64,000 nt of DNA from Francisella adeliensis (GTDB lineage Bacteria; Pseudomonadota; Gammaproteobacteria; Francisellales; Francisellaceae): positions 930,001 to 994,000 of the forward strand of contig NZ_CP021781.1 in the NCBI RefSeq assembly GCF_003290445.1, given 5' to 3'. Of the stretch, positions 27,245-37,163 are shown piece after piece (position 1 is the stretch's first letter; each line of letters starts with the position of its first letter). A program made the translations under genes and the position numbers. The notes beneath the pieces were generated by a model. That model saw nothing but the letters and a program-made list of their open reading frames with translations. It did not search any database and was not told where the DNA came from.

Positions 27245-27817
27245 ATGAGTAACTATATTTTTATAGTATCGGCGCCATCTGGGGCTGGAAAGAGTTCTCT
27301 CTTAAAAGCTTTTCTAAATACAGATATTGGTAAACAAAATTTTGCTGTTGCAACTTCACATACTACTCGTGATCCTAGGGTTGGAGAAGAGCATGGTAAA
27401 GAGTACTATTTCACGACAGTTAAAGTTTTTGAAGATCTACTTGGTGAGAATGGTTTTGTTGAATATGCAAAAGTTTTTAGAAACTATTATGGTACTTCAA
27501 AAGCAGAAGTAGATAGGCTCCTACAGTTAGGCAAAAATATAATCTTAGAAATTGATTGGCAAGGAGCTCAACAGACTAGAGCTATCTATAAAGATAAAGC
27601 TAAAAGTATATTTATACTGCCCCCTTCGTTAGATGAACTTAGAAGTAGACTGGAAAACCGTGATACTGATTCTATAGAAACTATCAATTATCGTATGAAT
27701 CAAGCTAAAGATGAGATTTCTCATGCTGATGATTATGACTATAAATTAATTAATGATGATTTTGATAAAGCTGTTGAAGAGTTAACAGCATATTTTTCTA
27801 CTGCAATAAAATCATGA
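27245..27817 (+). CDS. gmk: Guanylate kinase
   Basis: This 190-residue enzyme phosphorylates GMP to GDP. The P-loop is SAPSGAGKSSL, SHTTRDPRVGEEHGKEYYF is the GMP-binding segment, and IDWQGAQQTR follows. I chose ATG 27245 (MSNYIFIVSAPSG). An ATG 9 bases upstream gives MIFMSN. Neither has a clear ribosome site, so the start is uncertain by three codons. Confidence 0.94.
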   Translation: MSNYIFIVSAPSGAGKSSLLKAFLNTDIGKQNFAVATSHTTRDPRVGEEHGKEYYFTTVKVFEDLLGENGFVEYAKVFRNYYGTSKAEVDRLLQLGKNIILEIDWQGAQQTRAIYKDKAKSIFILPPSLDELRSRLENRDTDSIETINYRMNQAKDEISHADDYDYKLINDDFDKAVEELTAYFSTAIKS

Positions 27818-27845
27818 AATACTTGGAAAATGCGAGCTATAAATA

Positions 27846-28871
27846 ATGTTAAATGAAAACCTAATAAAAGAAAAAATTTCTCAAGCAAGGAAAGAACTAC
27901 CTAATATACGTGTTAAAAAAGAAGAAAAGCAAGCATACATGGATGAGATAAAAGCATTGATTAAAGAAAAAAATGCGTGTTTAGTTGCTCATTATTATGT
28001 TGATGATGAAATCCAACAATTAGCAGAAGAAACAGGTGGTTTCATTGGTGATTCTCTTGCAATGGCAAAGTTTGGGTTAAATAGTCCTTGTGATACTTTA
28101 ATAGTAGCAGGGGTAAGATTTATGGGCGAATCAGCTAAGATCTTAAGTCCTGAAAAAACTGTTTTGATGCCTACGCTATCTGCTGAATGTTCACTAGATT
28201 TAAGTTGTAATAATGATGAGTTTAAAAAATTCATTGATCAATATCCTGATAGAGAAGTTGTTGTCTACGTAAACACTTCTGCTGAGGTAAAGGCTCTTGC
28301 AGATTGGACAGTTACATCTTCAAATGCATTAGATATATGTTTAAGCCTACATAAACAAGGTAAAAAAATTATTTGGGGTCCAGATAAGTATCTTGGTGAT
28401 TGGATTAAGAAACAAACAGGTGCAGATATGCTACTTTTTAATGGTAGTTGTATTGTCCATGAAGAGTTTAAAGCTCAGGCATTAGATGACCTTATGCTAG
28501 AGTACCCAGAGGCTGCTGTTTTAGTGCATCCTGAGTCACCGGCAGAAGTTATTAAAAGGGCAGATGCTGTAGGCTCAACATCTCAGCTTATTGAAGCAAG
28601 TCAGAAAATGCCAAATGATAAATTTATCGTAGCAACTGATATTGGTATTTTTTATAAAATGAAACAATTATCTCCTAGGAAAGAATTTATTCCAGCTGCA
28701 ACTGCTGGGCGAGGAGCTACTTGTCAGTCATGTGCTAAATGTCCATGGATGAAATTAAACCAGCTTAAAAATTTACGCGAGAGCTTAATTAAGCAAGATA
28801 ATCAAATATTTGTTTCAGAGGATATTCGACAAAAGGCGTTAATTCCTTTAAATAGGATGATAAACTTCTAA
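27846..28871 (+). CDS. nadA: Quinolinate synthase A
   Basis: This 341-residue 4Fe-4S enzyme condenses iminoaspartate with dihydroxyacetone phosphate to quinolinate. It shows [30 protein letters not shown], a cluster cysteine in [19 protein letters not shown], and the C-terminal [13 protein letters not shown] motif. It is the first gene of nadA-nadC-nadB. Its last base is shared with the nadC start, so the two are translationally coupled. Confidence 0.96.
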   Translation: MLNENLIKEKISQARKELPNIRVKKEEKQAYMDEIKALIKEKNACLVAHYYVDDEIQQLAEETGGFIGDSLAMAKFGLNSPCDTLIVAGVRFMGESAKILSPEKTVLMPTLSAECSLDLSCNNDEFKKFIDQYPDREVVVYVNTSAEVKALADWTVTSSNALDICLSLHKQGKKIIWGPDKYLGDWIKKQTGADMLLFNGSCIVHEEFKAQALDDLMLEYPEAAVLVHPESPAEVIKRADAVGSTSQLIEASQKMPNDKFIVATDIGIFYKMKQLSPRKEFIPAATAGRGATCQSCAKCPWMKLNQLKNLRESLIKQDNQIFVSEDIRQKALIPLNRMINF

Positions 28872-29734
28872 TGTTAAATAAAAATCAAATTACAAATCTA
28901 CCTAAAGCCTATATTTCAGAGCTTGTTGAGCTAGCAATCAAAGAAGATGTCTATGGTGATGAAAATGGTCAAGATATAACAGCTTTACTTGTTGATGATG
29001 TCGACACAACTGCATACTGCATAACTCGAGAAGATATGATTCTATGTGGTTGTGATTTTGCAAATGAAGTTATTGAGCAAATAGATAATAACCTCAAGAT
29101 AAGTTGGCACTATAAAGATAGTGATGGCGTTAAAGCTAATCAAAAAATTTTTAGTTTAGAAGGTAATGCTAGATCTATACTTACTGCTGAGAGAATAATG
29201 CTTAATTTTATTCAAACTTTATCAGCTACAGCTACTACTACTAATAATTTAGTAAGCTTAATTGCTGACAGTAAGACAAAACTTCTTGATACGCGTAAAA
29301 CTATACCTAGTTTTAGACTTGCTCAAAAATATGCTGTTAAATGCGGTGGTGGGTATAATCATCGTGTAGGTCTGTTTGATGCCTTTCTTATTAAAGAGAA
29401 TCATATTCGTTCAGCTGGGAGTATATCTAAAGCTGTAGCAAGAGCTAATGAAATAGCAAAAGATAAAATGGTTGAAGTTGAGGTTACAAACCTTGATGAG
29501 TTAAATCAAGCTATTGAAGCTAAAGCAGATATTGTAATGTTAGATAATTTCTCGATACAAGATATTTTAGAAGCTGTAAAAATAGCTAAAGGTAAATTAC
29601 TTTTAGAAGTTTCAGGAAATATTAATGAAAATACAATTATAGATGTTGCAAAAACAGGTGTTGATTTTGTATCTGTTGGAGCTATAACTAAAAGTGTTAA
29701 AGCTATAGATTTATCAATGCAGGTTGCGATATAA
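28871..29734 (+). CDS. nadC: Nicotinate-nucleotide pyrophosphorylase (quinolinate phosphoribosyltransferase)
   Basis: This 287-residue enzyme makes nicotinate mononucleotide from quinolinate and PRPP. Motifs are TAERIMLNFIQTLSATAT, LLDTRKTIPSFRLAQKYAVKCGGGYNHR (read in two parts), LFDAFLIKENH, and VDFVSVGAITKSVKAIDLS. It is coupled to nadA by overlap and lies 5 bases before nadB. The order A-C-B differs from that in many bacteria, where these genes are separate. Confidence 0.96.
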   Translation: MLNKNQITNLPKAYISELVELAIKEDVYGDENGQDITALLVDDVDTTAYCITREDMILCGCDFANEVIEQIDNNLKISWHYKDSDGVKANQKIFSLEGNARSILTAERIMLNFIQTLSATATTTNNLVSLIADSKTKLLDTRKTIPSFRLAQKYAVKCGGGYNHRVGLFDAFLIKENHIRSAGSISKAVARANEIAKDKMVEVEVTNLDELNQAIEAKADIVMLDNFSIQDILEAVKIAKGKLLLEVSGNINENTIIDVAKTGVDFVSVGAITKSVKAIDLSMQVAI

Positions 29735-29739
29735 GTTTT

Positions 29740-31236
29740 ATGGAAATAAAAGAACATCAAGTTGTAATAGCAGGTGGTGGGTTAGCTGGCGTTGTTAGTG
29801 CTATTGAGCTTGCTAAAAATAATTTTGATGTTGCTCTCATATCTGATGAAGATTATCAGCAATCTGCTAGTTATTATGCTCAAGGGGGTATTGCAGCACA
29901 AATAAATGTAAATGACACACCTGAGAATCATATAAATGATACTTTAGTTGCTAGTGCAAATATTGCTGATATTAGTAGTGTTGCTCATGTGGTAGAAAAC
30001 TCTACAAATGCAATACACTGGCTAGAAGAAAACGGCGTAGTTTTTGATAAAGATGATACAGGTGAATATAGTTTACACTTGGAGGGTGGGCATTCATTAC
30101 AGCGAATATTGCACATCAAAGATCATACTGGTAAAGCTATAATTGATAGTTTATATAAGACTCTTTATAAATATAAAAACATCAATATCTATGATAGTTG
30201 TAAAGTATTTAAACTAATAAAAGATAATCAAAATGATAGATGTGTAGGGTTATATACTTATAAAAGCGATCAAATAATAGCATTTAAAAGCAGTAATATA
30301 ATACTTGCTACTGGTGGTGCAGCCGGTATATATAAGTACGCAACTAAAACAAATCCAAGTACTGGAACTGGTATGGTGATGGCATACAATATAGGTTGTG
30401 AACTAGAAAACCTTGAATTTATGCAATTTCATCCTACATGTTTTTTTGATAAGAATCATGAACCTTTGCTAATATCTGAAGCTGTTAGGGGTAGTGGGGC
30501 AATATTACAACGAGAGTGTGGTCTTGCGATAATGAGAGGAATTCATCCTCAAAAAGATTTAGCTCCTAGAGATATCGTTGCAAGGCAAATTTATGCAAAT
30601 ATGCAAAGAGGCCATGATGTCTTTTTAAATGCTACACATCTTAATGGTTCTCAATGGCAAGATAAGTTTCCATCTATTTATAAAAAGTTATTAGAAAATG
30701 GAATTGATCCAACGAATCAATCAATACCTATATCACCAGCTGCACACTATAGTTGTGGTGGGATTAAAGTAAATTTGAAGTCTCAAACTAAAGTAGAGGG
30801 GCTTTATGCTGTTGGTGAGGTTTCTTGTACAGGATTACATGGCTCAAATAGACTTGCGAGCAACTCTTTACTTGAATGCTTGGTTTATGGATTATCTGCA
30901 GCTAAAGATATTTGTGTTAAAAATCAGCAAAATATAAATTGTAATATAGAAGCTCTTAAAGCTTTTAAGAGTGATATTGATGTTAAAGAGTATACAGCTG
31001 TTATAAAACAGTTAATGTGGGATAATGTAGGTTTAGTTAGAAATGCTAATAAGCTTAAACAAGCTAAAGAAAAACTCCGTGAGATTTGTGCAACATTGCC
31101 ACCAGAAATTGTTTCAGATAAATATGACCTAAATCTTGAAAAAGTGAAAAAACTTATTCTTTTGGCTGAGCTAACAATAGATAATGCAATACTAAGAAAG
31201 CAGAGTGTAGGCAGTCACTTTATTGAAAATAAATAA
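29740..31236 (+). CDS. nadB: L-aspartate oxidase
   Basis: This is a 498-residue flavoenzyme converting aspartate to iminoaspartate. The FAD dinucleotide loop is GGGLAGVVSAIELA, SYYAQGGIAAQ is the family signature, and EFMQFHPTC and GLHGSNRLASNSLLECLVYG follow. It completes the de novo quinolinate route with nadA and nadC. NadE is encoded at 36397-37146. A nadD was not seen in the window. Confidence 0.96.
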   Translation: MEIKEHQVVIAGGGLAGVVSAIELAKNNFDVALISDEDYQQSASYYAQGGIAAQINVNDTPENHINDTLVASANIADISSVAHVVENSTNAIHWLEENGVVFDKDDTGEYSLHLEGGHSLQRILHIKDHTGKAIIDSLYKTLYKYKNINIYDSCKVFKLIKDNQNDRCVGLYTYKSDQIIAFKSSNIILATGGAAGIYKYATKTNPSTGTGMVMAYNIGCELENLEFMQFHPTCFFDKNHEPLLISEAVRGSGAILQRECGLAIMRGIHPQKDLAPRDIVARQIYANMQRGHDVFLNATHLNGSQWQDKFPSIYKKLLENGIDPTNQSIPISPAAHYSCGGIKVNLKSQTKVEGLYAVGEVSCTGLHGSNRLASNSLLECLVYGLSAAKDICVKNQQNINCNIEALKAFKSDIDVKEYTAVIKQLMWDNVGLVRNANKLKQAKEKLREICATLPPEIVSDKYDLNLEKVKKLILLAELTIDNAILRKQSVGSHFIENK

Positions 31237-31262
31237 TTAAAAACTAGTTAACTTGGGTTAGT

Positions 31263-32657
31263 ATGAAAAAAATTACGATATTTACTATTTGTATTCTTAG
31301 CTTTTTTAAATGTTTTGCAGATGCAAAGGTTAAAGCATCAATCATTATAAAAAATGGTTTGATTCTGACTATGGATAAGGACTATAAAATCATAAATGAT
31401 GGCGTTGTAGTTATTTCAGGTACTAAAATAGTAGCTGTTGGCAATAAAAATTTAATCAATAAATATAAAGCTGAACAAACTATAGATGCTCAGAATGGTA
31501 TAGTTATGCCTGGAATGATCAATGCTCATACTCATGCTGGAATGTCTCTATTTAGAAGTGCAGGAGATGATGTCGCTGATAGATTAACAAAGTATTTATT
31601 TCCTTTGGAGGCAAAGCTAGTTACTCCAAAATTAGTATATGATGCAACTTTAAACTCTGCCATAGAAATGGTTAAAGGTGGGGTTACTACGATGGTTGAT
31701 ATGTATTATTTTGAAGATTATGCTGCTAAAGCCGTCAAAACTATAGGTATGCGTGGAGTAATGGGTGAGACTATTATGGGAAACCCTACACCAGACTCTA
31801 AAAAGCCTTATGGTGGCATAGAGTATGCAAATAAATTCTTAATACCAAAGTACAAAAATGATCATTTAATAACACCTGCTTATGCACCTCACGCACCTTA
31901 TACAAATGATACTAAACACTTAAGAGAGGTTGAAAAGCTATCAAAACAGCAAGATGTTCCTATTACTATTCATCTATCAGAAACCAAAGCGGAGTTGGAA
32001 AAGTATAAAAAAGAATATAATAAAACTCCAGTTGAGTATTTAGAATCGATAGGCTTGCTGTCAAATAGGCTTATTGCGGCACACTGTATATTTGTTACAG
32101 ACAAAGATATTCAGATAATGAAAGAAAATGGTGTGGGAGTGTCACATAACCCAATAGCTAATTCAAAATCAGCAAAAGGTATTGCTCCAGTATTAGAGAT
32201 GGATAAAGAAAATATTAAGCTAGGACTAGGTACAGATGGACCTATGAGTAGTAACTCTTTGGATATTATTAATCAAATGAGTTATGTTACTACATTACAA
32301 AAACTAAAACATAGTGATAGAACAATAATGCCTGCAAAAGATGTAGTTGAAATGGCAACTATAGGAGGAGCTAAAGCTATTCATATGGACGATAAAGTGG
32401 GTTCTTTAGAAAAAGGTAAACTAGCTGATATTGCTATAATTGAAACAAAGTCGGCAAATATGAACCCTATATATGATCCATATTCTGTCTTAGTTTACTC
32501 AGCATACCCTTTGAATGTTGATACTGTTATTATTAATGGTAAGTTGATTGTGAAAAATAAGAAGTTACTTACATTTAGTGAATCTCAAAATCAAAAAACT
32601 GTAGAAAGTTATTCCAAAAAAGTCAAAAAAATATTAGATAAGTTGGATAATAAATAA
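31263..32657 (+). CDS. Exported amidohydrolase, MTA/SAH deaminase-like
   Basis: This 464-residue metallo-amidohydrolase of the TrzN/MtaD subgroup resembles 5-methylthioadenosine/S-adenosylhomocysteine deaminases. Metal ligands sit in NAHTHAGMSLFRSAGDD, HLSETKAE, AHCIFVTD and GTDGPMSSNSLD. The unusual feature is a Sec signal peptide (MKKITIFTICILSFFKCFA) ending in a plausible cleavage site before DAK, which would place the enzyme in the periplasm. It lies 26 bases after nadB, and co-transcription is possible. Substrate and location are inferred. Confidence 0.8.
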   Translation: MKKITIFTICILSFFKCFADAKVKASIIIKNGLILTMDKDYKIINDGVVVISGTKIVAVGNKNLINKYKAEQTIDAQNGIVMPGMINAHTHAGMSLFRSAGDDVADRLTKYLFPLEAKLVTPKLVYDATLNSAIEMVKGGVTTMVDMYYFEDYAAKAVKTIGMRGVMGETIMGNPTPDSKKPYGGIEYANKFLIPKYKNDHLITPAYAPHAPYTNDTKHLREVEKLSKQQDVPITIHLSETKAELEKYKKEYNKTPVEYLESIGLLSNRLIAAHCIFVTDKDIQIMKENGVGVSHNPIANSKSAKGIAPVLEMDKENIKLGLGTDGPMSSNSLDIINQMSYVTTLQKLKHSDRTIMPAKDVVEMATIGGAKAIHMDDKVGSLEKGKLADIAIIETKSANMNPIYDPYSVLVYSAYPLNVDTVIINGKLIVKNKKLLTFSESQNQKTVESYSKKVKKILDKLDNK

Positions 32658-32739
32658 TAACGAAACTTTATAGTATTTTACATGTAATATTAGCCATAAA
32701 AGAAGCAAATACTGACACTGTAAATATTTTTTTGTAAAA

Positions 32740-34464
32740 TTATCTTTTCAAGTATTTATTAGCTTTATTAAGAATACCATGCATCTCATCAACATAGTTT
32801 TTAGACATATCATTATTAGGAAGTTCATATTTATAAACACATAATACTTTTTTAGCTACTGTAGCTGTAAATTGATCTTTAGTATTTATTGTTTTACCAA
32901 CTTTTTTTAAATCATTGTATAGAGCTTTAATAGCTAATTTTTGAGTAAGGATATTTGGGGAATTCGGTAGTAGATTGTATATTGCATAAAATACACAACC
33001 GCCAATAAGTAACCCAATACATATAGATATAGAGTTGATTATGTCAAAATTCATATGGTTATCTGGCTGTATTATAAAAATAATTCCAAGGCAGTATCCA
33101 AAACCATGCATTTGAAACTTAGTTATTGTTAAACATATAACCCCAATACTAAGGCTCAAACTAAATAATACTAAAAATAGTTCAACAAATCCAAGCACTT
33201 GAGGCATCAAGAATAGTTTTATGATTATAGCAATTGGAGCGCTTATGAAAACACCAACTAACACATTTCTAACTAATATCGTAGACTTAGGAATTCCTGC
33301 AAATAATTGAGATAGTACAAGCATTATAATTAATGCTACAAGTAACCCAGCATTACCTTTAGAAAGCATCCATAACAAAGTACATATTATGAAAATACTT
33401 ATTGTACGAATCGTTGCTGTACATATAATCGCGGGATTATGATAGTTTTTTATTTTAGGTAAGCTTATACCTTTTAGATTCTTCTTATTAGCATCTAGAT
33501 TTGTATACGCAATAAGGAATTTAATTAAAGCTAGATATATGTTTCTAATTATTATAGGTTGACTATAATCCTTTAAGCTTATCTTTAGATCTTTTATTTT
33601 ATCTTTTATATTTGTACCTAAGGATATTGTTTTTAAGTGGCTATTTAAAAGATCAGAATAGTAAATAAAATGATCTTCACTAATATTTTTGTCTTTATAT
33701 TTAGAGTAATCTTTAATAAGTTTAAGCATTGCTAGTGCACTGTTAGAAAATAAAATATAATGATTTTTATCATTTAGAGTTTCATAAATATTTGCGCTAC
33801 TATCATTATGTAGGGCTACTGTAGTTTCGATAATCTCTTTAGTTGATGTATTTATACTGAATTCATCGGCTGTATGAATATTGGTTAAAGTATTTAAGTG
33901 CTTTATAGTTGCTAAAAATACTTGATTACTATGTTTTTTATAAATATTTTTGACTGATTGAGGCTTTATAAGAAAACTAATCAAACATGCTGTGATGCAT
34001 CCTAAACCTATCTCTGTAACGCGTGCAGAGGCTATGTTAAAAACTCCTGTTGCTGTAATATTCTGATCACTGACTGAATAAAAAACAACTAAGATAGCTG
34101 TTATATTTCCTAAGGCTAGTCCATATATAAAGTTAGAATGGTTTATTCCTGTTAAAATGACTGAGCAAATGATCAAAAAAAACATTAGTGATAATATTGC
34201 TAAGAGTGGGTAGGGTATAAAATAAACTACAATTGCAGAGCCGATAATAGCACCTGTTAGAGTTGCAATAATAAGGCATAAAGCTTTTTCTATTACAAAA
34301 CCAGCTTCAGGTCTTAGTTGGAGAAATACAGCTCCAATGACAGCCCACATTGGTTTATATAAGTCTAAGCAAACAGATATGTATAGTACAATGTTAACTG
34401 CTAAAAATATTCTAAAACACTGTAGAATGTTATTTTGGTTTTTATATATAAAATCTTTAAGCAT
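32740..34464 (-). CDS. FUSC-family inner membrane efflux protein (AaeB-like)
   Basis: This 574-residue protein has two blocks of about six membrane helices each (roughly 15-165 and 345-490) separated and followed by soluble helical regions. That is the fusaric acid resistance/aromatic acid exporter layout seen in AaeB and YccS. It is the last gene of an AaeX-AaeA-AaeB-like unit with the adaptor and DUF1656 protein and starts 1 base after the adaptor's stop. The transported acid is unknown. Confidence 0.85.
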   Translation of the reverse strand: MLKDFIYKNQNNILQCFRIFLAVNIVLYISVCLDLYKPMWAVIGAVFLQLRPEAGFVIEKALCLIIATLTGAIIGSAIVVYFIPYPLLAILSLMFFLIICSVILTGINHSNFIYGLALGNITAILVVFYSVSDQNITATGVFNIASARVTEIGLGCITACLISFLIKPQSVKNIYKKHSNQVFLATIKHLNTLTNIHTADEFSINTSTKEIIETTVALHNDSSANIYETLNDKNHYILFSNSALAMLKLIKDYSKYKDKNISEDHFIYYSDLLNSHLKTISLGTNIKDKIKDLKISLKDYSQPIIIRNIYLALIKFLIAYTNLDANKKNLKGISLPKIKNYHNPAIICTATIRTISIFIICTLLWMLSKGNAGLLVALIIMLVLSQLFAGIPKSTILVRNVLVGVFISAPIAIIIKLFLMPQVLGFVELFLVLFSLSLSIGVICLTITKFQMHGFGYCLGIIFIIQPDNHMNFDIINSISICIGLLIGGCVFYAIYNLLPNSPNILTQKLAIKALYNDLKKVGKTINTKDQFTATVAKKVLCVYKYELPNNDMSKNYVDEMHGILNKANKYLKR

Positions 34465-35319
34465 TTATATGATCTTAACAGTTACATTCATACCAGAGAC
34501 AAGAGTAGTATCATCAGGTATTTTTGTTAGTAGAATATCTACTGGTATACGCTTAGGTAGCCTAACCCAATCATATACCTCTTTAATTTCAGGTAAAAGC
34601 TGATTGTTAGTATTAGTATTTGTATCAGCAACTCCTCTGCCTATTCCTGCTACCTTACCATATAGTGGTTTTCTACCACTCATAAGTTCAAGTTTAGCTT
34701 TTAGGCCTACTTTTATATTTGATAGTTTTGTTTCTTCAAAATATCCAGTTATGTAAAATGAGTTTTCTTCAATAATTGATATAACAGGGATTGCTTGAGA
34801 CACATAGCTACCAACTCTTAGATTTATATTATTTATAGTTCCTGAAACTGGCGCGTACACATTAGTTCTTTCATAGTTAGTTTTTGTAATAGCAAGGGTA
34901 GCTTGAGCTTCTTTAAATTCTGCAAATTTAATTCTTTCTTCTATTTTATGATTATTAAGCTCTTCTTTGCTTATGGCTTCTGTTTTTCCTAATAGTTTTC
35001 TTCTATCATACTGTTGTTTTGATAATTGCCATGAAGAGTATGCATGCTCAAGTTCTGCTTGTGATTTTAGTAATTGAGCTTTATATCTGACATCGTCTAT
35101 TTTAAAAATCAAATCACCTTTCTTAACAACTTGATTGTCAACCACATCTACACTATTTACTAGTCCTGATACATCTGGAGCAATCATTATAATATTTGCA
35201 CGAACTCTACCATCTCTAGTCCAAGGTGAGTACATATAGTAGTTCCAGATTGAATAAATGCAGGCTAGAAATAGAATAGAGATAATTAAACTCGTAATGA
35301 TTTTCTTTCTTTCTAACAT
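34465..35319 (-). CDS. HlyD-family periplasmic adaptor (AaeA-like)
   Basis: This 284-residue membrane fusion protein has one N-terminal helix (IITSLIISILFLACIYSIW), the lipoyl-like halves VNSVDVVDNQVVKKGDLIFKID and VYAPVSGTINNINLRVGSYV, and a helical hairpin between them. It links the FUSC pump with an outer membrane channel. It lies 1 base after the DUF1656 gene and 1 base before the FUSC gene. No outer membrane factor is in this unit, so the one at 37164-38633 or another may serve. Confidence 0.9.
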   Translation of the reverse strand: MLERKKIITSLIISILFLACIYSIWNYYMYSPWTRDGRVRANIIMIAPDVSGLVNSVDVVDNQVVKKGDLIFKIDDVRYKAQLLKSQAELEHAYSSWQLSKQQYDRRKLLGKTEAISKEELNNHKIEERIKFAEFKEAQATLAITKTNYERTNVYAPVSGTINNINLRVGSYVSQAIPVISIIEENSFYITGYFEETKLSNIKVGLKAKLELMSGRKPLYGKVAGIGRGVADTNTNTNNQLLPEIKEVYDWVRLPKRIPVDILLTKIPDDTTLVSGMNVTVKII

Positions 35320-35320
35320 C

Positions 35321-35524
35321 TTAAAAAAAAGCTCCTAAACTAAAAACACATAGAGTCAAATAAAATGTAAAGAGAATCATATTTATCCAATAATTACTGA
35401 AAATAACATATTGATTAATAATTTGCGGTAATAAAAATTTTGTAATGACTGTTAAAAACAAAGACATAAGTATTGGTAGAACCAATGGTGATATTAAAAG
35501 TCCATTTATTACTATTACACTCAT
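35321..35524 (-). CDS. DUF1656 (AaeX-like) small membrane protein
   Basis: This 67-residue protein has two hydrophobic helices and the DUF1656/AaeX pattern: an N-terminal NGLLISPLVLPILMSLFLT and a basic or aromatic loop before the second helix. It is the first gene of the AaeXAB-like efflux unit and overlaps no other gene. It is divergent from the IclR regulator at 35661. The family role in pump assembly is known only by association. Confidence 0.85.
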   Translation of the reverse strand: MSVIVINGLLISPLVLPILMSLFLTVITKFLLPQIINQYVIFSNYWINMILFTFYLTLCVFSLGAFF

Positions 35525-35559
35525 ACTAATATGTGTTAAAATTTCCTACTGAATATAAT

Positions 35560-35585
35560 GATACACTGTATCGTATGATGATACA
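35560..35585. promoter_or_regulatory. Probable IclR operator (three TGTATC half-sites)
   Basis: GATACA-c-TGTATC (35560-35572) is a perfect 13-base palindrome, followed after 7 bases by another GATACA (35580-35585). TGTATC and the last GATACA form a second inverted pair with a 7-base spacer. The block lies between the divergent IclR gene and the AaeXAB-like unit, where such a regulator would bind. Function is inferred. Confidence 0.55.
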
Positions 35586-35660
35586 ATGATTATTTTTAAA
35601 TTTTAATGTACAATTATTAATCAAAGCTAGCAGCAATCGTAACTTTTAAGGTCGAGATAA

Positions 35661-36407
35661 GTGAGTGAAGAAAAAAAAATACAAGTAATAAGTAGGGCTA
35701 TAAAAATATTAGAATCAATCAGTAAAAATTCTACAGGAATGAGTCTAGGAGAGATTGCACAAAGTGTGAGTTTACCTAGGTCAACAGTACAAAGAATAGT
35801 AGCGGCTTTAGAATCTGAAGGATACACGCGAAGTGAAGGGGCTGGTAAAATTTTGTTAGGTACAAGACTATTTAACTTAGTATCATCTTCATATGCAGAT
35901 ATTGTTTCATTAACACAAAACTACTTAAGGAAATTAAGCGAATTTACTCAGGAAACTGTAATAATGACTCAGTCAAACAAACTGGATTTGATAGTTATCC
36001 ATAGAGTTATTGCAAACAGGGAATTACAAGTTATTCCAAGCATAGGGACATTAAACCAACCAATCTATAACACTGCTACAGGCAGAGCATTATTATCCTT
36101 ATATGATGATGACACTATTGAAGAGATTTTATCAAATTACCCTATGAAGGAAAATGTTATAAAAAAATTAAAAAATATCCGAACTAGTGATATTGAACTT
36201 GATGAAGGAATGACTTATGAAGGAATTGCTAGTGTTGCTATAGCTGTAAATTCTTTTTTAGGGAGTTTTGGTGTAGCGCTATTAGTTCCTCAACAGCGAT
36301 TCAATGAAAATAAAAGCTTTTATATATCTCAAATGAAGAAAGCAAAAGAGAAAATATTGACTGAAATTGGTACTGAAAAGGTTGTGACAAAAAATATTAA
36401 AAATTAG
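35661..36407 (+). CDS. IclR-family transcriptional regulator
   Basis: This 248-residue protein has an N-terminal winged helix (IQVISRAIKILESISKNSTGMSLGEIAQSVSLPRSTVQRIVAAL, seen in parts) and the C-terminal IclR effector-binding domain (IYNTATGRALLSLYDDDTIEEIL and SVAIAVNSFLGSFGVALLVP). It starts with GTG, with AAGG at 35648. It is divergent from the AaeXAB-like efflux operon and probably controls it, with an aromatic acid or similar ligand. Its tail overlaps nadE by 11 bases. Confidence 0.9.
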   Translation: MSEEKKIQVISRAIKILESISKNSTGMSLGEIAQSVSLPRSTVQRIVAALESEGYTRSEGAGKILLGTRLFNLVSSSYADIVSLTQNYLRKLSEFTQETVIMTQSNKLDLIVIHRVIANRELQVIPSIGTLNQPIYNTATGRALLSLYDDDTIEEILSNYPMKENVIKKLKNIRTSDIELDEGMTYEGIASVAIAVNSFLGSFGVALLVPQQRFNENKSFYISQMKKAKEKILTEIGTEKVVTKNIKN

Positions 36408-37146
36408 GAGTTAAGGTATCATTCCTTTTATGATGAGATCTATTGTGCCAAAAAGCTATGCGTTCTTTTGCTTTTTTTGAAACCTCTTCGCCATCTAAAA
36501 AAGAATCTATTTCTTGATAAGTAACACCCATTTCATCTTCATCTGTTTGACCTTGCCATAAACCTGCAGAAGGAGCTTTGTTTAGTATGTTTTGAGGGAT
36601 GTTTAAATATTTACCTAACTCAAAAACTTGTGATTTTTTTAGATTAACAAGGGGTAATATATCAGCAGCACCATCACCATGTTTTGTAAAATATCCCATA
36701 TACCATTCACATGCATTGTCTGTACCTATAACCATACGATTATTTTGCTGAGCATAAGCATATAAATACATCATTCTAAGGCGAGCTTGAGCATTACCTT
36801 TTATCACATGCTGACGATTATTGTCAGAGTTTGTAAAGTTAGTCGTAGTTTCTATGAAGACATCATAGGCATCTTGAATAGGTACAACATGATAAGAAAT
36901 ATTAAGTTGATCTATTAGTTCTATAGCATCTTCCATATCTGTAGAACTATTATTTGACGATGGCATAATCAGTCCTGTAACAGGTAAGCCTGTCATAGTA
37001 GCTAACGAGCTAGCAACAGCAGAATCCACTCCGCCACTAATACCTATAACAAAACCATCAGCAGGGTAGTTTTTGCAAGACTCTTTTAAAAAAGTTACTA
37101 ATTTTTGGGTATATTGATCATAATTTATTTGTTTAGATATTTTCAT
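36397..37146 (-). CDS. nadE: NH3-dependent NAD synthetase
   Basis: This 249-residue enzyme adenylates and amidates nicotinate adenine dinucleotide to NAD. The PP-loop SGGVDS is at residues 37-42. GTDNACEWYMGYFTKHGDGAADILPL and the KSQVFELGKYLNIP loop follow. It has no glutaminase domain, so it uses ammonia. It lies 17 bases downstream of the efflux outer membrane gene and converges with iclR. Confidence 0.95.
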   Translation of the reverse strand: MKISKQINYDQYTQKLVTFLKESCKNYPADGFVIGISGGVDSAVASSLATMTGLPVTGLIMPSSNNSSTDMEDAIELIDQLNISYHVVPIQDAYDVFIETTTNFTNSDNNRQHVIKGNAQARLRMMYLYAYAQQNNRMVIGTDNACEWYMGYFTKHGDGAADILPLVNLKKSQVFELGKYLNIPQNILNKAPSAGLWQGQTDEDEMGVTYQEIDSFLDGEEVSKKAKERIAFWHNRSHHKRNDTLTPNF

Positions 37147-37163
37147 AAAGATTTATTACTCCA

